Origin: CAVPRW01 sp046727435 [NCBI: bacterium]
GTDB lineage: Bacteria > Tectomicrobia > Entotheonellia > J063
Assembly: GCA_046727435.1 (NCBI GenBank)
Contig: JBKPCR010000039.1
Span: 1-14,283, forward strand
Direction of reading: 5' to 3'
DNA length: 14,283 nucleotides
A program made the translations under genes and the position numbers. Shown here in pieces: positions 12,387 to 14,283 of the stretch (position 1 is the stretch's first letter; each line of letters opens with the position of its first letter). A model generated the notes under the pieces. The model was not told the origin of the DNA. It saw only the letters and a program-made list of their open reading frames with translations, and did no database searches.

Positions 12387-14078
12387 ATGTCGCTCAAACC
12401 CCACGTCATCCAACCTGTACCCGAGGAGACGGCGCGTGTGGCGCGGGCCGCCTTCCCCCACGGGAGTCCCTATCTCACGTTCCGGGACGCGCTCGGCACT
12501 GTCTTCCAGGATGAGGACTTTGCCGCCCTCTTCCCCGCGTGGGGTCAACCCGGCCTGCCTCCCTGGCGCCTCGCCCTAATCACCATCATGCAGTTCCGTG
12601 AGCAGTTGTCTGACCGTCAAGCGGCGGAAGCGGTCCGCGCGCGTATTGATTGGAAGTACCTCCTCGGCCTGGAGTTAGACCATCCTGGGTTCGATTTTTC
12701 CGTGCTCAGCGAGTTTCGGGACCGCCTGCTCGTCGGCAGTGCGGAAGTCCTCTTGTTGGACAAACTCCTGGAGCGATGCCGTGCCTTAGGATTCCTCAAG
12801 GCGCGAGGCCAGCAGCGGACGGACTCCACGCATGTCCTGGCGGCCATCCGCGTCCTGAGTCGGCTAGAATTGGTCGCTGAGACGCTTCGAGCGGTCCTCA
12901 ACGAGCTGGCCACCGTGGTGCCCGACTGGCTGCAAAGGCTCGCGCCCCTCGAGTGGTATGAGCGCTACGGCAAACGGATTGAGGACACCCGCCTGCCCAG
13001 AGACCAAGCGGCGCGGGAAGCCTATGCCAGGACTGTGGGGGAGGATGGGTTCCGCCTCCTAGAAGCCTTGGACAGTCCTGAGGCCCCGGAGGATGCGCGG
13101 GCGTTACCGAGCATCACGACCCTGCGCCGCACTTGGCAGCGCCATTACGAACGCCGCGAGAGCCCGGGCAGCGTCACAGGGGACTCTCCCTTCCGGCGCG
13201 TGCACTTCAAGGCAAACCGTGATTTGCCGCGGGCGGCCGAGGGACTCGAATCGCCCTACGACACCGATGCACGGTACCGCCACAAACGGGAGACCCGGTG
13301 GACCGGCTACATGGTCCACGTCAGTGAAACGTGTGAGCCGACGGCACCGCACCTGCTGACGCACGTGCACACGACCACGGCGGCGATCCATGAAGCGATG
13401 TGCACGGCCCCCATCCAGCTGGCTTTGGTGGAGAAAGGCCTGCCGCCGAGCGAGCATCTGGTCGATGCGGCCTCTATTGATGCGGAGCTGCTCGTCAGCA
13501 GCTACAAGGACGATGGCATCACGCTGCGTGGCCCGGCACGCCCGAATCCCAACTGGCAAGCGAAAGTCGAGGGAGCATACACGCTAGCCGACTTCGCAGT
13601 CGATTGGGAGCGTCAGCAGGTGCACTGTCCGCAGGGGAAGGCTGCCGCCAGCTGGGCAGAGCGGATCGACGCGACGGGCAGGGCGTACATTCAGGTGCGC
13701 TTTCGTCCGCAGGACTGCCGAGCTTGTGGCATGCGGGCGTTCTGCACCCAGGCGGCGCAGGCCGCCCGGACCTTAACACTCCACCCGCAGGCGGAATTTG
13801 AGGCGCTACTAGCGGCACGGACGTGGTATCGGAGTGCAGAAGGGCAGGAGCGCTATAAACGGCGCGCCGGTGTCGAAGGGACCCTCTCCCAGGGCGTACG
13901 CGGCTTTGGGCTGCGGTACGCCAGATACCGGGGGCTCACGAAAACCCATTTCCAACACGTGGCCACGGCCGCGGCGATCAATGTGGACCGGATTGTGGCC
14001 TGGCTCAACGAGTGTCCGCGGGCCAAGACTCGCACGTCTCGCTTTGCTGCGCTGGCGCCTGCCTGTGGCATGCCCTAA
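12387..14078 (+). CDS. IS1182-family transposase (563 aa)
   Basis: ATG 12387 follows GAGGAGGG at good spacing. The N-terminal DUF772-like helical domain is complete: DALGTVFQDEDFAALFP, PPWRLALITIMQF, LSDRQAAEAVRARIDWKYLL, DFSVLSEFRDRLL. The DDE domain has D146 in RTDSTHV, D360 in HLVDAAS and E497 in RAGVEGTLSQGVRGF, and ends with the family signature LRYARYRGLTKTHFQHVATA. A cysteine group (DCRACGMRAFC) sits in the insertion before the glutamate. Length and motifs are those of functional IS1182 members, with no frameshift or stop. It moves the element by cutting at the 20-bp ends. Confidence 0.95.
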   Translation: MSLKPHVIQPVPEETARVARAAFPHGSPYLTFRDALGTVFQDEDFAALFPAWGQPGLPPWRLALITIMQFREQLSDRQAAEAVRARIDWKYLLGLELDHPGFDFSVLSEFRDRLLVGSAEVLLLDKLLERCRALGFLKARGQQRTDSTHVLAAIRVLSRLELVAETLRAVLNELATVVPDWLQRLAPLEWYERYGKRIEDTRLPRDQAAREAYARTVGEDGFRLLEALDSPEAPEDARALPSITTLRRTWQRHYERRESPGSVTGDSPFRRVHFKANRDLPRAAEGLESPYDTDARYRHKRETRWTGYMVHVSETCEPTAPHLLTHVHTTTAAIHEAMCTAPIQLALVEKGLPPSEHLVDAASIDAELLVSSYKDDGITLRGPARPNPNWQAKVEGAYTLADFAVDWERQQVHCPQGKAAASWAERIDATGRAYIQVRFRPQDCRACGMRAFCTQAAQAARTLTLHPQAEFEALLAARTWYRSAEGQERYKRRAGVEGTLSQGVRGFGLRYARYRGLTKTHFQHVATAAAINVDRIVAWLNECPRAKTRTSRFAALAPACGMP

Positions 14079-14263
14079 GACACCCCTGCTATCGGCGATG
14101 CCGCTCAACCTTCTCAGCAGGATTCTCGGTGCCAGTGCACGCACCTCAGAATTATTTTCTACTACAAAAATTATGAAGGTCGTCTCACCGCATGCAGAGA
14201 GAACACAATCTTGCTCTGGCCAGTCGACTGCCCCACCAGCAAGGTGGCCACGTCCTCTCTTGC
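14079..14263. other. Non-coding 3' part of the IS1182 element
   Basis: This is the stretch between the transposase stop and the right terminal repeat. I see no gene and no convincing terminator in it. Confidence 0.5.
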
Positions 14264-14283
14264 AGGGTTGGCCAACAGTATCC
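14264..14283 (-). repeat. Right terminal inverted repeat of the IS1182 element
   Basis: Perfect inverted copy of 12286-12305, ending at the final base of the window. Confidence 0.92.

Larger units (their letters stand above)
12286..14283 (+). mobile_element. IS1182-family insertion sequence, apparently intact
   Basis: The 20-base repeat ggatactgttggccaaccct at 12286-12305 is matched perfectly in inverted orientation at 14264-14283, the last bases of the window. The element is 1998 bp and holds one full-length transposase. The right flank lies outside the window, so a target duplication cannot be checked. Confidence 0.92.

Overview
The window looks like an accessory region of a GC-rich, environmental Gram-negative bacterium. 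The style of the genes (TIR/WD40 giants, several insertion-sequence families, small exported hypotheticals with a W-F-x-C-F-P-D-T-x-D-P tail) reminds me of Nitrospira-type genomes. That is an impression and not a proven assignment; no rRNA, tRNA or housekeeping gene is present to test it.

Left part (1-2110, minus strand): a leftward gene string begins at a well-formed sigma70-type promoter (2046-2074) surrounded by copies of a TGTGAAT half-site. It runs through a 63-aa MerR/excisionase-type helix-turn-helix protein, a truncated tyrosine recombinase that reads into the remains of a second small gene, a 123-aa unknown, a 102-aa exported unknown, and a membrane-anchored small protein cut by the window edge. 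This looks like the decaying end of an integrative element. To its right on the plus strand lies a Fic-family fragment (2262-2687) with a nonsense codon. Its recognisable part ends at a large imperfect hairpin that resembles an integron attC site.

Centre (2904-10798): two large divergent genes dominate. The minus-strand gene (2904-5999) encodes TIR - transmembrane helix - coiled linker - 16 WD40 repeats. The plus-strand gene (7889-10798) encodes TIR - nSTAND1 NTPase - transmembrane helix - 6 near-identical WD40 repeats. Both carry the TIR glutamate, and both place one membrane helix between effector and propeller with the positive charges on the effector side. This predicts a cytoplasmic NAD-processing effector joined to an extracytoplasmic propeller sensor. 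They face away from each other and are now separated by an IS110 remnant (6206-6464) and an IS481/IS3-like element (6465-7666) inserted into it. Without the mobile DNA they would be a compact divergent pair, a plausible membrane-linked immune or cell-suicide module.

Right part (10799-14283): an IS1-family element with both terminal repeats but a transposase broken by two stop codons (11012-11874), a small exported beta-rich protein (11901-12266), and an apparently intact IS1182-family element with perfect 20-bp ends (12286-14283) that finishes on the last base of the window. Mobile elements occupy roughly 4.3 kb of the 14.3 kb, and there are at least four decayed genes.
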